From NCBI GenBank assembly GCA_021234155.1, contig JAJEKV010000010.1:12174359-12238358 (forward strand): DNA of 64,000 bases, in the 5' to 3' direction. The notes below the pieces were generated by a model. The model worked only from the letters and a program-made list of their open reading frames with translations. It searched no databases and was not told the origin of the DNA. This document shows positions 53,333-64,000 of the stretch, piece after piece (the first letter of the stretch is position 1; each line of letters begins with the position of its first letter). Origin of the DNA: Isoetes taiwanensis (taxonomy: Eukaryota > Streptophyta > Lycopodiopsida > Isoetales > Isoetaceae). Both the position numbers and the translations under genes were made by a program.

Positions 53333-56300
53333 TCTCTTTCGCTCATGATCATATTCTTGTTTTGTTTTCAAGCATCTCCAAAGGTTCTACATCCATCCTT
53401 TCTTCAATCCACATCTATGATATCTACTTGTCCATATTTTAAACAGGGGCATAATAAGATTCTTATTTGCCACATTTGGGTTCCTTATCGACATTATTTT
53501 TTATGTCCATACTCTGTGTCATCACTCAAGCAAGGCGCATATATTTGTTCCATTCCTTTGGTTCCTGATCGCCACTATTTTTGCTATCTGTGTTCTCTAT
53601 CTATACATTCAAGCCAAGGAGCAACATTTTTTTTTCTGCAACAGGCTTGGCACAGGCGGTACACCTTGCTCTGGCAAGTAAGACCCACGGGATGAAGTCC
53701 CAGGGCTCTTCCAACTGTTTTCGCAACATTATTTGTGGGCTTGGGCTCTGTTCTGCTCAGAGTCTATAGAAGCCCCCTTCTTTTTGGTTCCAGACCTCCA
53801 TCACTTGCCAAGGTATTTGTTCTTCATCGAGTTATTCTCCGTTTTTTTCTCCCTGTGAGCACAGGCAAAATCGTTCTTGGCATAATATAATTTTTTCATG
53901 GAAACAAAGCTCTGTTCTTCAAGTCAGCTTAAGTACACAGGCCTGTATTTCAAACCGAGATCAGGGCTATTCTTGCCCTTTTATTGATACATAGGGCTTT
54001 TCCTCAAGAGCAAAGCCACAGCACCGGAGGTTGCATACCCTTGCTTCATCAAACAATTCAGAAAAATATCAGAGGCATTAGCCATATTTTGGGCGAAGAG
54101 CACCACCTTCATCATCAGTAGAGCCACGAATCAACATCTTCCATTGTACCTGCATCAACAAAAAAACACAAGGAATATTTGGAATCCTGTAAGTCTGTTG
54201 CTGCAGAAGAGTGCATGTTCAAATTTTTAAGAGAGTCAGTAGCACCCACTATTCCGGGATTATCAGTTTCCTTCTGCATCGAATTTGCGAACAGAACATT
54301 GCTGTGGTCCGCAACCATCCATCTTTCTTGTGCTTTACCTGGTAAAGAGCTGTTCACATCTGTCTATTGCTAACTTTTCCACTGCATCCGACTATTAGTA
54401 GCATCATCAACACATTTGGGCCTTCAACAAATAGCAGGGCCCCAAACTTGATCAATACAGCTGCAAATGGTTCTTCTGTCTGTCTTGCTCTTCTGCCAGC
54501 AAGATCTTCTGCCAGTTACAGATCTTCTGCACAGAGGCCCAACGGCTCTGCACAGTTCTTCCCAGCACAGAGGCCCAACGTCTGCGCAATTTTTCATGCT
54601 CAACGGCTTCCGGAAGTTATTAAGCTCAGAAGCCATGTATTCAGATCCTCTTCTGCCACAGTCCAGCTCGAACATTTTCATTTGATATCTTGGGCTCATC
54701 AAATCAGGTATTTTGAGCGCATCTCACCAGGATCTGCCCACCACAAACTCTTTCTCATTCCGACCATACGCTCTAAACAGAGTTACTTTTTGTGACAAAA
54801 TGGCTTGGACAACCAAGACCCTTGGCATCCAACGGCTTTTTCTGGCATGGGTCCGTCAAAATGCATCCTACCACGAATTTTTCCAGATGGCTCCTACTCT
54901 CATTTTTTCCACAGTAAACTGATCTCCCGAAGTTTTTCTGAGTCTGCAAAATGAAGCCCACGGCCCCTCCCGGCGTGGCTTCACCACCTCATGCGCTTCA
55001 TGGCAACCAGGCACCATAAGACGACGGCTCTTGTTGTGATTGCTGCACTCGAATACCATTCAGGGCCACAGGCCAGGGCCAAGCAAAGTTTTCTGCATCC
55101 AGACTTCTATTCTCCGGGGCAATCACCTGTGGCTTCCACAACAAAATCCCTGTAAGTACTTATGTTTTCTCTCTGGAACTCTACTCCAGACTCTGTTGAA
55201 ATAAGCCCACGGCCCATCACGGCGTGGCACACTCCTCTATTCAAGTCTCTGTAGTCACATCCTTGTTGCAGAAATCAGCCCACGGCCCATCACGGCTTCT
55301 CAAATCTTCGACCAACAAGCCCACGGCCATCAGGGCGTGGCTTCAAGTCTGCAATACCTAACCCACGGCCATCAGAGCGTGACTCCAAAACCTTCACAGT
55401 TAGCCCACGGCCTTCACGGCGTGGCTTCGCGTTCCGAAATCTTCACAGCGTGGGATGTCTGCAGCATTCCACGGCTTGTGTTAAAAGCTTCAAGCCCACG
55501 GCCCCCACGGCATTGGCACAATTCGATTTTCTCCCACGGCGTCACGGCATCCACGGCAACGTGGCCTACCACGGGGTCACGGCCTCCCACGGCGTGCCCC
55601 CATCTTTTGCCTTCGGTGCATCCACGGCCTCCCACGGCATCCACGGCCCCACGGCGTGGAACATTTTGAGTTCCTTTCCTGGACAATCTCTATTGTCAAC
55701 ACATTGTCACGAACTTTTTCAAGGATATCTTTTACCATTTTTCTCTTTACCATTTTTCTCTTTCATAGAGAGACCTTCAACGACCATTCAAGAGATGGGC
55801 CACATTTTGGTGTTCTCCACTCCTCATATTGAAACCCTTTTTTTCTCATAACAGATATCTAGTCCTATCATTCTGCCTTTGGACTTCAAACATCACGGCC
55901 CCACGGCGTGCGTCCAACAAAATTGTCACGGCCCCTCACGGCGTGACTTCAAGCACAAATTTTCGATCCACTGACGCAAGCAGCATTTGGAGCATATTTT
56001 TGGCACATTTTGGGGGACGCCTCATCTTTTGCCCGATTCTTAGATCTGCTTTGCACCTTTGTACCAACAAATTTCAAGTTCCTGCAATGGCGTGAAGATG
56101 AATTCTGCCTTCCGCCCCTTCGTACATCAACCTCACATGGCCACATGGCGTGTGCAGGCCAATTTCAACAATTTCTCTTTGGTGTCAACTTTTTCAAGTT
56201 CAACCTTTTGATCAACCACATCCGTCCATAATATATGGCGGTTGAGCCTCGTTCAAGTTCAACAAATGGCGTGAAGATGACTTAGAACCTTCCGCCCCTT

Positions 56301-56823
56301 CAATTTCAACTCCTTCAAGTTCAACTATCTGCTCAAGCTCTTTCAAGTTCAACAAATGGCGTGAAGATGACTCAGGGTCTTCCGCTCCTTCAATCACTTA
56401 TGTTTCAACTCTTTCAAGTTCAACTCCTTGTTTCTGCAATTCAAGTTCAAAACTGGCGTGAAGATGACTTAGAACCTTCCGCCCCTTCAACAATTTTTGT
56501 TTCTCATTTTTGTTCAACTCATTACAAGACACTTTGATTGGCGCATGTATTCGGAGCTAAGTGGCAAGCTCTATGAGAAGTGGTGACAGCCTTCTCAACA
56601 TTAGATTCGACTTCTATGGAATTAAAGGAGCTTGTGGCAAGCTCAAGGGAAGTGGTGACAGCCTTCTCAACCTCTCATGATTTCTGTACTTCATCGACAT
56701 TTGCATTTTTGGGTCAAGAATTTTCGGCGACATTATCATTATTTCCCCTAACTTTGGCCACTGTTGTAAATGTTCAACCTGATGTTATAAAGGTTCTACA
56801 TAGTTTGGTGTGGTGGGGGTGAG
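53333..56823 (+). other. internal region 2, near-identical to region 1
   Basis: Same content and order as region 1, with an extra TGTC at about 54480 and scattered single-base differences (for example in the stretch 54890-55030). It ends in the purine-rich tract 56810-56823. Confidence 0.85.
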
Positions 56824-57270
56824 TGTTAGCCCTTTGGGCTAAACATATGTATGAGTGGCATAGGCCACATGTATTCATCACATTGGACCACTTGATCTAG
56901 GGCTCAGATTTAGCCCATATATATGGTAGGTGGCATATGCCACATGTATTTGTCATATTGGACCCCACAATCTATGGCCCAGATTTAGCCTAGATCTGTG
57001 GAGGGTGAGATGTCAGTTAGGGTTAGGGTTTTGCTCTACTATTTAGAGAGAGCATTTCCTCTCATTGTTTAGGTTTTTGCTCACGTTTTGGAGCACCTCC
57101 TTTTGGAGCATCAATATGATTCAGTTTTGTTCATTCTTTGCTTTGTTCTTGTTCTTGGAGTTTCTTCCCACCTTCTTTTGTTGATCCATGAGCATTTGTG
57201 GCAGCCTTGTGGCATCCGGCAGTCATGGACTGCTGCTGCAAGGTGATGCCAAGAACCCCAAACATCAACA
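56824..57270 (+). repeat. LTR 3 of the three-LTR element
   Basis: 447 bp, followed directly by the target duplication CGCAA and LINE/hAT sequence. No primer site follows it, as expected for a terminal 3' LTR. Confidence 0.9.
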
Positions 57271-57414
57271 CGCAATATGTGTGGAGTGTTTGCCGGTGCA
57301 TCAGATAGGATTGATTGCCTGAACAAGATTTTGAACATTCGCAACACCTGAATCCAACTGTCCAAAGGCAGTACTACAGATGTATCTGTTACAGTGAGCT
57401 GGGAGGTGATATCC

Positions 57415-57813
57415 TCAAGTTGGTTGGGGAGTCCGAGTTCTCAGGCAGTGGTGGAGGGGGGTTCGAAGGGAGTTGTAAGAAGCACTTTCATCACCAATAG
57501 ATGATATGGGAGCAGAAATAGCTACACTTGCCAGCTGATCAAAAGTGCAGCCCGTCCCCATCATCATTTCTTCCTCCATTTGAATGGGCGATGGATGAAT
57601 TATCCCTCCCACTTCTATCATAACATCTTGTGGCACTTGTGGACAAGCTTCGACACCATACTTCGTCTCCCTTGCAAGGTGTGCAACCATCCTTATTTTC
57701 GTACCAGTGCAATGTTTGCCACAAAACTTGCAATCCCAGCTTCTATCTCCATTGGCTAGCTTTTGGATATTAAGGCAATACTTGCTCCAATAAGGAGATT
57801 CCTTACGCGGCAT
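57415..57813 (-). pseudogene. hAT transposase BED-finger exon
   Basis: ATG 57813 opens MPRKESPYWSKYCLNIQKLA. A BED-type zinc finger follows: WDCKFCGKHCTGTKIRMVAH with C-x2-C and a His in HLARETKYGVEAC. This is the DNA-binding N-terminus of hAT transposases; the acidic/Met-rich linker after it (PIQMEEEMMMGT) is also typical. It is now 9.3 kb from the catalytic exon because of the nested insertions. Confidence 0.75.
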
Positions 57814-58479
57814 CTTGTTGCACCTAGCAATGAGAAGCATAAATTGAATTAGAATCTCTTTGGTAAAAGGAAATCTATCCAAACCAAACACATTTGATGG
57901 TTCATTCTGCAAACTCTTTTATGCTTTAATTACCGACATGGTAAGAAACTCAAAAACTCTGATATGCTGATTTTCAAGACTGAAGTATATCTGAATCCAG
58001 TACTTTAAGATTAAGTAGATGACAGCGGATGCATAGCTGATAAAATATAATGAAGTAAGGTTTTGAAAGCATGGTTTTATACGTTAAAAAAGGAAAAGGA
58101 TATAGAATTAAATGTTAAATGTAGGAAATAAGAAAACAAGATAAAAGGAAATGAAAAGGCAGATCTAGGCCAGAAAACGGAATCTCAAGAAAAGGATAAG
58201 TAAAGAAATAAAGAAGGTGACAAAAAAATATAGGGAATAAAGAAGAATAAGTAATATGAAATGGAAAAATAATCTAAGTAGAATCAGAAAATGAGATAGC
58301 AAGAATATAAAGAAAACCATAAAAAGGCAAACGAATATATTGAGCATACACGAAATGCACATACTGAGAAGCAGCTTAGAAAACAAATAAGGAAGGAATA
58401 GAGAGAGCAAAACACTAAATGGAAATATAGAAGAAAAGGAGCAGTTAATTAAGCTATCTGAAAACACAAGATTAAAAGG
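57814..58479. other. A/G-rich sequence between BED exon and LINE fragment
   Basis: Includes a purine-rich stretch 58130-58440 (GAAATAAAGAAGG, GAAAAGG words). No gene is recognised. It should include the transposase 5' leader and possibly upstream parts of the LINE insertion. Confidence 0.4.
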
Positions 58480-60045
58480 AATTTGTGGTCTGAAGACCCA
58501 AGATGGCTTTTTGCTGATGTGGACCTTAAAGGAAAAGGCTTATCAGGTTTTTCAGCAGGATTGCTCAATCTATGGAAAGAATTTAAGCAGCTATTAAAAG
58601 ATGCCAAAGTAACCAGTCCAGCCAGACGAATTCCGTATGCAACCACTATTTTATAATAAGCTAATTCAGTATAATGGTCAGCCGCTGAGTGAAGATAAAT
58701 GGAAAGCAGGGTGGACCGGTGGAGATGGCTTCATGATAAAGGCATTAGAACAGTAGAGGATCTACAAAATGTTGTCAAGCATTCTAGATAAGAAACTTTG
58801 CAAGCTCTTATTAACATCACGGGGCCCTGTTAAAAAAAAAAGGATTCTAAATGACATTGAGATTCTAATGATAGCTGTTACTGATGGCTGGAATAAAATA
58901 GCAGATTTTGGAAGTAATGGAAATACTCAAGGCTCGTGGATTACGAATATTAACGAAGCTAGTGATGAAGAGGAAAGAGAAGCTTGGTTTATTCCCGAGG
59001 AAAACGAAAATATGGGGTATAAATTCAAAGTTAATAAAGAGGGCAAATTGAAATCAAACATTGTTTGTTAATCTGAGCAGTGTAATATTCAGACTAGTAG
59101 CAGAAGAAAAATTAGAGTGGTAAATACAGCAAACAAAATTCCTTGTGCAGATCCAAAGATTTCTACTGGACAAGAAGTAAAACTGAGCATTTTCAGGAAC
59201 CAGCACATTAATAATTTATATTGGCAATGGATTTGGAACTTTGGAGAGGAAGGTATCAGTTTCCTAAGCTACATACCAAAGATTGGAAGAATGCAAGCTG
59301 TCCAGAATAATGATAACTCGAAGTTATTCTTCAAGTTACAAGATAATGGGATTAACGATGACCTTAAAAGGAAGCTCTATCTAGACAGAATTTGGAAGAG
59401 CAGCCTTCATGCAAATATTAAAAATCATTGTTGGCTTGTGGGGAGTAACAATACCATGTGGAGAAATTATTCCAATGTCTTTGGTGCACCCAAAAGGTGG
59501 ATCAACAGCATATATATTGGTCTTGTGAGTCTGCAAAACAGATTTGGAAAAAAGGAATGAAAATTATGAAAAAGCATTTTCCAATGACAACACAGCAAGC
59601 AGCCACTTGGAGCATGGTCATAACAGGTAATCAAAAGGACTATAGAGACTATATTATGGAAGAGGGGTGGACATGGAATGGGGAGTCTGATCCTACATAC
59701 CATGCAATTGAAAGTTCTACAGCAAATATTGGCAACAATGATGATAATACCATCTGGAACTATTATAGAGCTAATATGCTTTGGATAGATCAGGAGAAGA
59801 ACAATACATTATAGATCAGGAAGAACAATAAATTTCACGATCAGGAAGATAACCCAATAAATATAATTAGTGCAGATGTATGGTTTCATATGATATGTGC
59901 AGGAGCAGCAATGTATGAGAATCTGGCTAAAAGAAATGAAGAAACAGCTAATAAATGGGCGGAAGTATGGCCCCCTACCTTTTATTCTTTGAATGGAGGA
60001 GGGGTAATTTGGAAATGGAGCCTTCCCCAGTGGCTGTTTACTTAA
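58480..60045 (+). mobile_element. LINE ORF2 3' part with zf-RVT domain
   Basis: Plus-strand coding fragments. The zf-RVT zinc region of plant LINEs is at about 59390-59560 (RIWKSSLHANIKNHCWLV, then CLWCTQKVDQQHIYWSCE and AKQIWKKG), with a C..C...H...C pattern. A tail follows to about 60045 (VWFHMICAGAAMYENLAKRN, WKWSLPQWLFT). Upstream pieces (58769-59071) belong to the region after the reverse transcriptase. Stops and frameshifts are present, so this is a 5'-truncated dead copy in the hAT element's 5' region. Confidence 0.7.
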
Positions 60046-60559
60046 AGACGTCCTTCAAGACAAAAGCAGAACATCATCACCACCTGTGACAAAACCTGTG
60101 ACCTGTAGGCTTTTTCTTATCCACATCATCACCTGTGACAAAACATATAAGAGATGGTACACCCTTTGCAATGATGCTGCATGACAAAGATGTTACCTGC
60201 AAGAAAACAGTCGAGCTGTTGAAACCTTTCCTGTGACGGATGGCAACATCAACTGAGTGTCCATAGCTACGCCATTGCACATTGATACTGAATCTATGAT
60301 TTGCCTGCGAACAAAGAAAACTAATTAGAATAAGAGATAGAAGCCATTATCAAGCATTATCCATTCCACCTTCACCTAAATGGCTTCGATCTTCTTCCAC
60401 CTTCACCTAAATGGCTTCGATCTTCAGGAATGGAAAACAGAGACTTCGGCTTCGACTTGGCGGCTTTAGGTTTTAGGGTTAACGTAAGGGAGGGAAAAAG
60501 TTCATTAGGGTAAGGTCTATACCTTAAAAAAAAAAAAAAAAATACTTGCCCTTATTTTT
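60046..60559. other. 5' region of the hAT element
   Basis: Contains two duplicated stretches (ACCTGTGACAAAACCTGTGACC; CTTCCACCTTCACCTAAATGG twice near 60366 and 60395) and an A-run at 60524-60541. It is probably the promoter or leader of the transposase gene; no coding sequence is recognised. Confidence 0.4.
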
Positions 60560-60633
60560 TACGAGACGTACTGTACGATTGGCAAGGTACGGTACGTCCA
60601 CAATTGTTACGTACGCGTACGAAAACAACCCTG
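60560..60633. repeat. hAT right end with ACGTAC subterminal repeats
   Basis: Mirror of the left end: GTACGTAC-type words (CGTACTGTACG, GGTACGGTACGTCC, TACGTACGCGTACG) ending in AACAACCCTG next to the duplication. Confidence 0.7.
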
Positions 60634-60644
60634 CGCTCATCCAA

Positions 60645-60682
60645 GCATACTAGGTGTCCCACAAGAGGGATGCCTAGTATGC
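60645..60682. repeat. 38-nt hairpin beside the hAT target site
   Basis: GCATACTAGGTGTCCC and GGGATGCCTAGTATGC pair at 14 of 16 positions across a 6-nt loop. It lies 3 bp outside the hAT target duplication. Confidence 0.65.
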
Positions 60683-63192
60683 TCAGGGGCCAAAGCCCAC
60701 TAACAAAGCAAACAGGTCAGTACCAGCACATCATTTTAATACAGAATTCTGTTAACCAATTGCAGCCTGCTCAAACTTATTGAACACGTTATTTACAAGC
60801 ATTTACCACAACCAATTTCAGAACCAGCAAACCATACCTATTATACATCAAGAATTCCAGCCTCCTCACAATGCAAATCCAGATCAAGGTTTATCAACTC
60901 CACACACAAAATCACAAGCCAACAGAAGAACATGTAAAGAAATCAGTTCATAGCTGAGCCACCTTGTGCGTGCCTAATGACTGCATCTAGTTGCCATATT
61001 TCTTGCACAAGCAATACCCTCGCAAGGCTCATATGAGAGCGTAAGATGTGCAACTCAGAAACGGGTCCCACTCCACAACAGATATGGCATTGTCAATTGA
61101 CACATAGAACCCTCTAAGCTGCCACCTAAGCAAGCGCAAGGATGCCACAATCCTATGCGCCTCAGTTCCAACCTGGATAACACTATTCACGAACTCCTGA
61201 GCAGAAAATGCTGCCTCAGGCTCAGTCGAAAACACAACAGGGTCCGGTTCCACTTTCCCTTTTTTGAAAACCTTCTTGAATCTGCAAGCATAGTGATTTG
61301 TCTTTTTTATTTTCTTCCACTGTATTTTCCTTCTTTGGATCCTTCTTTGACTCCCCTTCATATTTGGGTGATAGTGAAATCCATCATAGTTGTTATAGAA
61401 GTGTCAATTGTTCCTACCAGGATAATATATGAAGATCTCAAACTATGGGCTCTCACTTGTTCAGCTTTTCCCTCATTCAAGTTCACCATTCCTTTTCCTC
61501 AACAATGCCAGTGGCTGCAGAGCAAACAAACAGGAGGGAGACCACTCCAGCTTAATATGAAGGAGCATTTCCTACCAATGAGTCATAGAAACCGATCTGT
61601 TGAGGGATTGGCTGAAGGAGATCAATCTGGAGGAAGACTTTTGGTGGTCCGCCGGACTTAAATTGAACAGAGATGAATCTATGAACAGAGTTGAAAAGAG
61701 CTTTGAGGCATTCTTCATTCCAATAGATTGGGTTTAAGTCATAGCATAAAGCAAAGACAAAAAAAGGCAGAATAACCAACTGGAGGGGATTGAATTCGTA
61801 ATTTCATTATTGAATTTGGTCTGGAAACCTTGATGGTAAATCCTTCCTTGTTGGAGGATAAAAGTAGCAGTTGTGGTCGAACAGAACTCAATCATAAAAA
61901 AGGAGAAATTTAGCCAGTGCACAGCTGAAACTTGGATATTATTGCAACTGAAACATGGATATTTTTATCAAGCTCGATAACTTGGGAGATTACCGAGTTA
62001 AGTTTGATGCCTTCTTTCTCTGTCCAGCCAATTACAACAGTTTGGTTTGATGGGGTGAAGCGCTTTTTTAAAGATTTAAAATTTAGGTGATATAGGGGAG
62101 TTCAAGTTTTGATTCGAAAGTCGCTCCAGCCATTCATCATTTGAGTAGAATTGGATTGTTGGATGCAAAGAATGAGAGATTGACTCTGAATGCAAGGCTG
62201 AAATGTCTTGATTCCTAAGAAGACGAGATAAGAAAATCATCCATTTGTTTAAAGGAGAGTTTTGCAGTGCTCTGATCCGCAAGTGCCAAAAGTGACATAG
62301 AAAAAGACAAAGAATAGATTCTTGTCTCAACCGAAGAATCAACACTGGCAAGAGCCTGATTGGGAAAAAGTGTTTTTTCTTTTTTCCCCCTTTTTTTTTT
62401 TCTTTTTAGAAGGCAAGTCAGATTCTATATTCATATGATATACAACACATACATGATTCCCTATGAATGGTATTGGAGGAATACGAGCATAAAAAAAAAA
62501 AAAAAAAAAAAAAGGTGCTGCACATGGAGGGTTGCCCTCCATGACCGGAGGTTGAAGTGGCTTAAATCATACTTGAAAGTCATGTTTTTTACAATCAATG
62601 ATAATTGCTATTTTAAAACATTGACATTTTGTGCTGGTGATGGTACCATTTGCGTAACTTTGAGGTCCTCTTGGACTAGGATCCAGCAGGACACATGGAC
62701 TTTGGAGTTTGAGTGTAACGTATTGGTCTTTGGTGCTCGGTATAGAACAAAAATGGCAGAAGCATAAGGAGAAGTCTAATAGAGGGGAGAATGGAAATAC
62801 ATGTTTCGTGAAGTGGCTTAAATCATAGTTGAAAGTTATGTTTTGACAATCAATTCAAATTGCTACTTCTAAACAATAGAGTACTTGATACCATGACTTT
62901 ATTAATAGCATGAAATACATGGGAGTAGTTGATACTTGATAACATACGAAACAATTTAATGTATATATCAAAGCAATGTCTAACTTCTCCACTTACAAGG
63001 TAGCTGCATGGGAAGAACCTGGCTGCAGAGAAGTCACTTTTCCATCAGTTAAACTCTTTAAATTCAACATGCATGAAAAATTCTCTGAAAAAGGACCACT
63101 TATAATCATTAATCTGGGCTTAAACGATCAAATTTAGTCATCTCAATGCTGGAGAATGTAGCATTTTATATAAATTCGATTTGAAGACTAAC
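60683..63192. other. unassigned sequence
   Basis: No recognised family. A 110-codon minus-strand frame (61361-61029) with a basic start and a segment FVNSVIQVGTEAHRIVASLR looks coding-like but is unidentified. Long A and T runs occur at about 62390 and 62491. Confidence 0.4.
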
Positions 63193-63851
63193 CTTTCACA
63201 AACATTTTATGACAGAAAGGAGTCCTCCGTTTTCTAATACTTGGACTAGAAGACATAGGATTAGGGCTACTAGCTTCTGCAGCATTACAACACTGTTGTG
63301 CGGATAGTTTTCAAAGCAGTCCAAGCCAGTTTAACATGACCATGCTTTTTATGAGCTTGAGGCTGAACAAAATGTGCTTTGCCAAAAAGTGAACTCTTTG
63401 AAAATGATTCGCATCCTTTGTAAACCTTCAGCTTACAAATTGGATATGTGATAAGCACAAACATTCATAATTGAATAACAGCCATAAGTCCATATTTGCT
63501 TCTGTACTAATTAAAGAATGCCAAACATATTCAAGAAAATCCATTGTGCAATGGGAAGTTCAGATATGTTCAAGACAGTTGTTTCACACATAGACATGTG
63601 ACAATTATCCTTTAGGTTTATAATATTGATCAGGAAGCCTATAAACTCTAAATAGCGATTGACGATCCTTGCTTGTATCATTGTAAGGGATAGGATTAAC
63701 AATAAGAAAAGCGCATCACACCTTGTACTTTGACCTGACCAAAGTGTATTCTAGAACCAGTGGCCATATCAAGAGCAGCAACCTCATCCATAGGCATTCT
63801 CTTCCTTTCCTCTTCGCTGTGTTGTAGAAGAACCTGGTCCAATCTGCCCAT
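63193..63851 (-). CDS. putative exons of an unidentified gene
   Basis: Two exon-like blocks on the minus strand. 63851-63722 encodes MGRLDQVLLQHSEEERKRMP followed by DEVAALDMATGSRIHFGQS, ending at an AAG/GTGTGA donor. About 63300-63193 encodes a Ser/Pro-rich segment (ASSPNPMSSSPSIRKRRTP) ending at AAAG/GTTAGT. Both are free of stops and bounded by plausible donors, and the composition is unlike transposon proteins. The first block may begin at an acceptor and not at a true start. The gene would extend beyond the window or further left. Family unknown. Confidence 0.3.
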
Positions 63852-64000
63852 CTCAGTTAAAGGTCATTTTTTAGATCACTTCTGCTACAAAACCCTATGC
63901 CTACAAGTTACATACCAAACTAACAGTGCCCCAAAATGTAGCTAAAATTCTGTAAGTCAATAATTTCTTGCAATACATGGATAAGAAAATATGGAAATGA

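Larger units (their letters stand above)
48916..57270 (+). mobile_element. non-autonomous LTR retrotransposon with three LTRs
   Basis: LTR (447 bp) - internal (3505 bp) - LTR - internal (3509 bp) - LTR, flanked by a perfect 5-bp duplication CGCAA (48911-48915, 57271-57275). Each LTR begins TGTTAGCCC and ends CATCAACA. LTRs 1 and 2 are followed by a tRNA-Asp-type primer site; LTRs 2 and 3 are preceded by the purine-rich tract GTGGTGGGGGTGAG. Internal regions carry no gag or pol domains. The two units differ by one 4-bp insertion (TGTC at about 54480) and a handful of substitutions, so the structure is very recent. Confidence 0.9.
48137..57365 (-). mobile_element. LINE ORF1 fragment with (TTATCT)n tail, split by LTR element
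   Basis: Minus-strand ORF 48910-48358 has the L1 ORF1 RNA-binding signature (LNLRLVGVPETSSGSDMDVA, VGAHRPDRPRHLLVHFS), with a few more codons at 57365-57276 on the other side of the LTR element. Directly after ORF1 comes a 3' end and a tail of TTATCT units (48165-48137), so ORF2 has been deleted. The tail context GACGTTAAAATATTATC resembles the 39.1-kb LINE end. Confidence 0.65.
45099..60633 (-). mobile_element. autonomous-type hAT transposon, 15.5 kb with nested insertions
   Basis: Flanked by a perfect 8-bp duplication CGCTCATC (45091-45098 and 60634-60641). The ends begin CAGTGTAGTCACGTACG (left) and, on the minus strand, CAGGGTTGTTTTCGTACG (right), so the inverted repeats are imperfect but share CAG-GT-GT...GTACG. 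It encodes hAT-type exons on the minus strand (BED finger, DUF659, C-terminal dimerisation). Inside are a LINE ORF1 fragment containing an 8.36-kb LTR element, and a LINE 3' fragment. Without these, the element would be roughly 4.5-5 kb, an ordinary hAT size. Confidence 0.85.

Noticed and set aside
49203-56822. About forty repeated short frames in the LTR-element interiors
   Set aside because: They occur in all frames of a repeat-rich non-coding interior, with no start context or domain.

Overview
This is nuclear DNA from a land plant. The evidence is plant-type repeats (Ty3/gypsy chromoviruses with a chromodomain, LTRs with AAACCCTAA telo-boxes, tRNA-Asp and tRNA-iMet primer sites, LINEs with a zf-RVT domain, hAT transposons) and spliced plant genes (an Em-type group 1 LEA gene, a purple acid phosphatase). 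A large, repeat-rich genome such as a fern or gymnosperm fits, but the sequence does not fix the species. Almost everything is mobile DNA in several layers. Only about 33-38 kb, and perhaps the right edge, look like host-gene territory.

Layout. 1-2.74 kb: a minus-strand gypsy element (G1), internally deleted and split by an 891-bp non-autonomous hAT element with an 8-bp target duplication. 2.74-4.25 kb: pieces of an unidentified Cys-rich gene family and a hypothetical ORF. 4.39-4.98 kb: LINE fragment. 5.27-7.04 kb: an unexplained two-ORF cassette with TATA box and poly(A) signal. 7.14-12.17 kb: gypsy G2 (gag to chromodomain, frameshifted, no 3' LTR), ending at a 1.64-kb purine/pyrimidine foldback (12.17-13.81 kb). 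17.55-22.46 kb: gypsy G3, missing its 5' half but with polypurine tract and 1.63-kb 3' LTR. 25.34-26.99 kb: a matching LTR in inverse orientation with a tRNA-iMet primer site. The outer ends of these two LTRs carry the same 5-bp TTTAA, so they were probably the ends of one insertion later broken by an inversion. Between them lies a minus-strand histone H3-like gene (23.51-24.60 kb) with an exact H3 N-terminal tail, a long charged linker and a divergent H3 fold, plus two copies of a 77-bp GC-rich hairpin.

27-33 kb: integrase debris, a T-rich low-complexity block and sequence I could not assign. 33.2-33.8 kb: an intact Em/LEA gene with RY promoter elements. 35.6-37.2 kb: a purple acid phosphatase whose splice sites can still be read but whose catalytic half is broken. 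37.5-38.0 kb: a frameshifted zinc alcohol dehydrogenase remnant. 39.1-43.2 kb (perhaps to 44.5 kb): a decayed LINE on the minus strand.

45.10-60.63 kb: one hAT-superfamily transposon (BED finger, DUF659 and hAT C-terminal exons on the minus strand) with 8-bp target duplications CGCTCATC. It contains at least three insertions: a LINE ORF1 fragment with a (GATAAA)n-type tail, a plus-strand LINE 3' fragment, and, inside the ORF1 fragment, a non-autonomous LTR retrotransposon of unusual LTR-internal-LTR-internal-LTR form (three 447-bp LTRs, two ~3.5-kb internal regions, 5-bp duplication CGCAA). The right edge may hold exons of an unidentified minus-strand gene.

The window reads as a history: old hAT and gypsy insertions, later LINEs, then the very young three-LTR element. 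Apart from the Em gene, few ORFs look intact and functional. The histone H3-like locus, the three-LTR element and the 5.3-7.0-kb cassette are least explained by known feature types.
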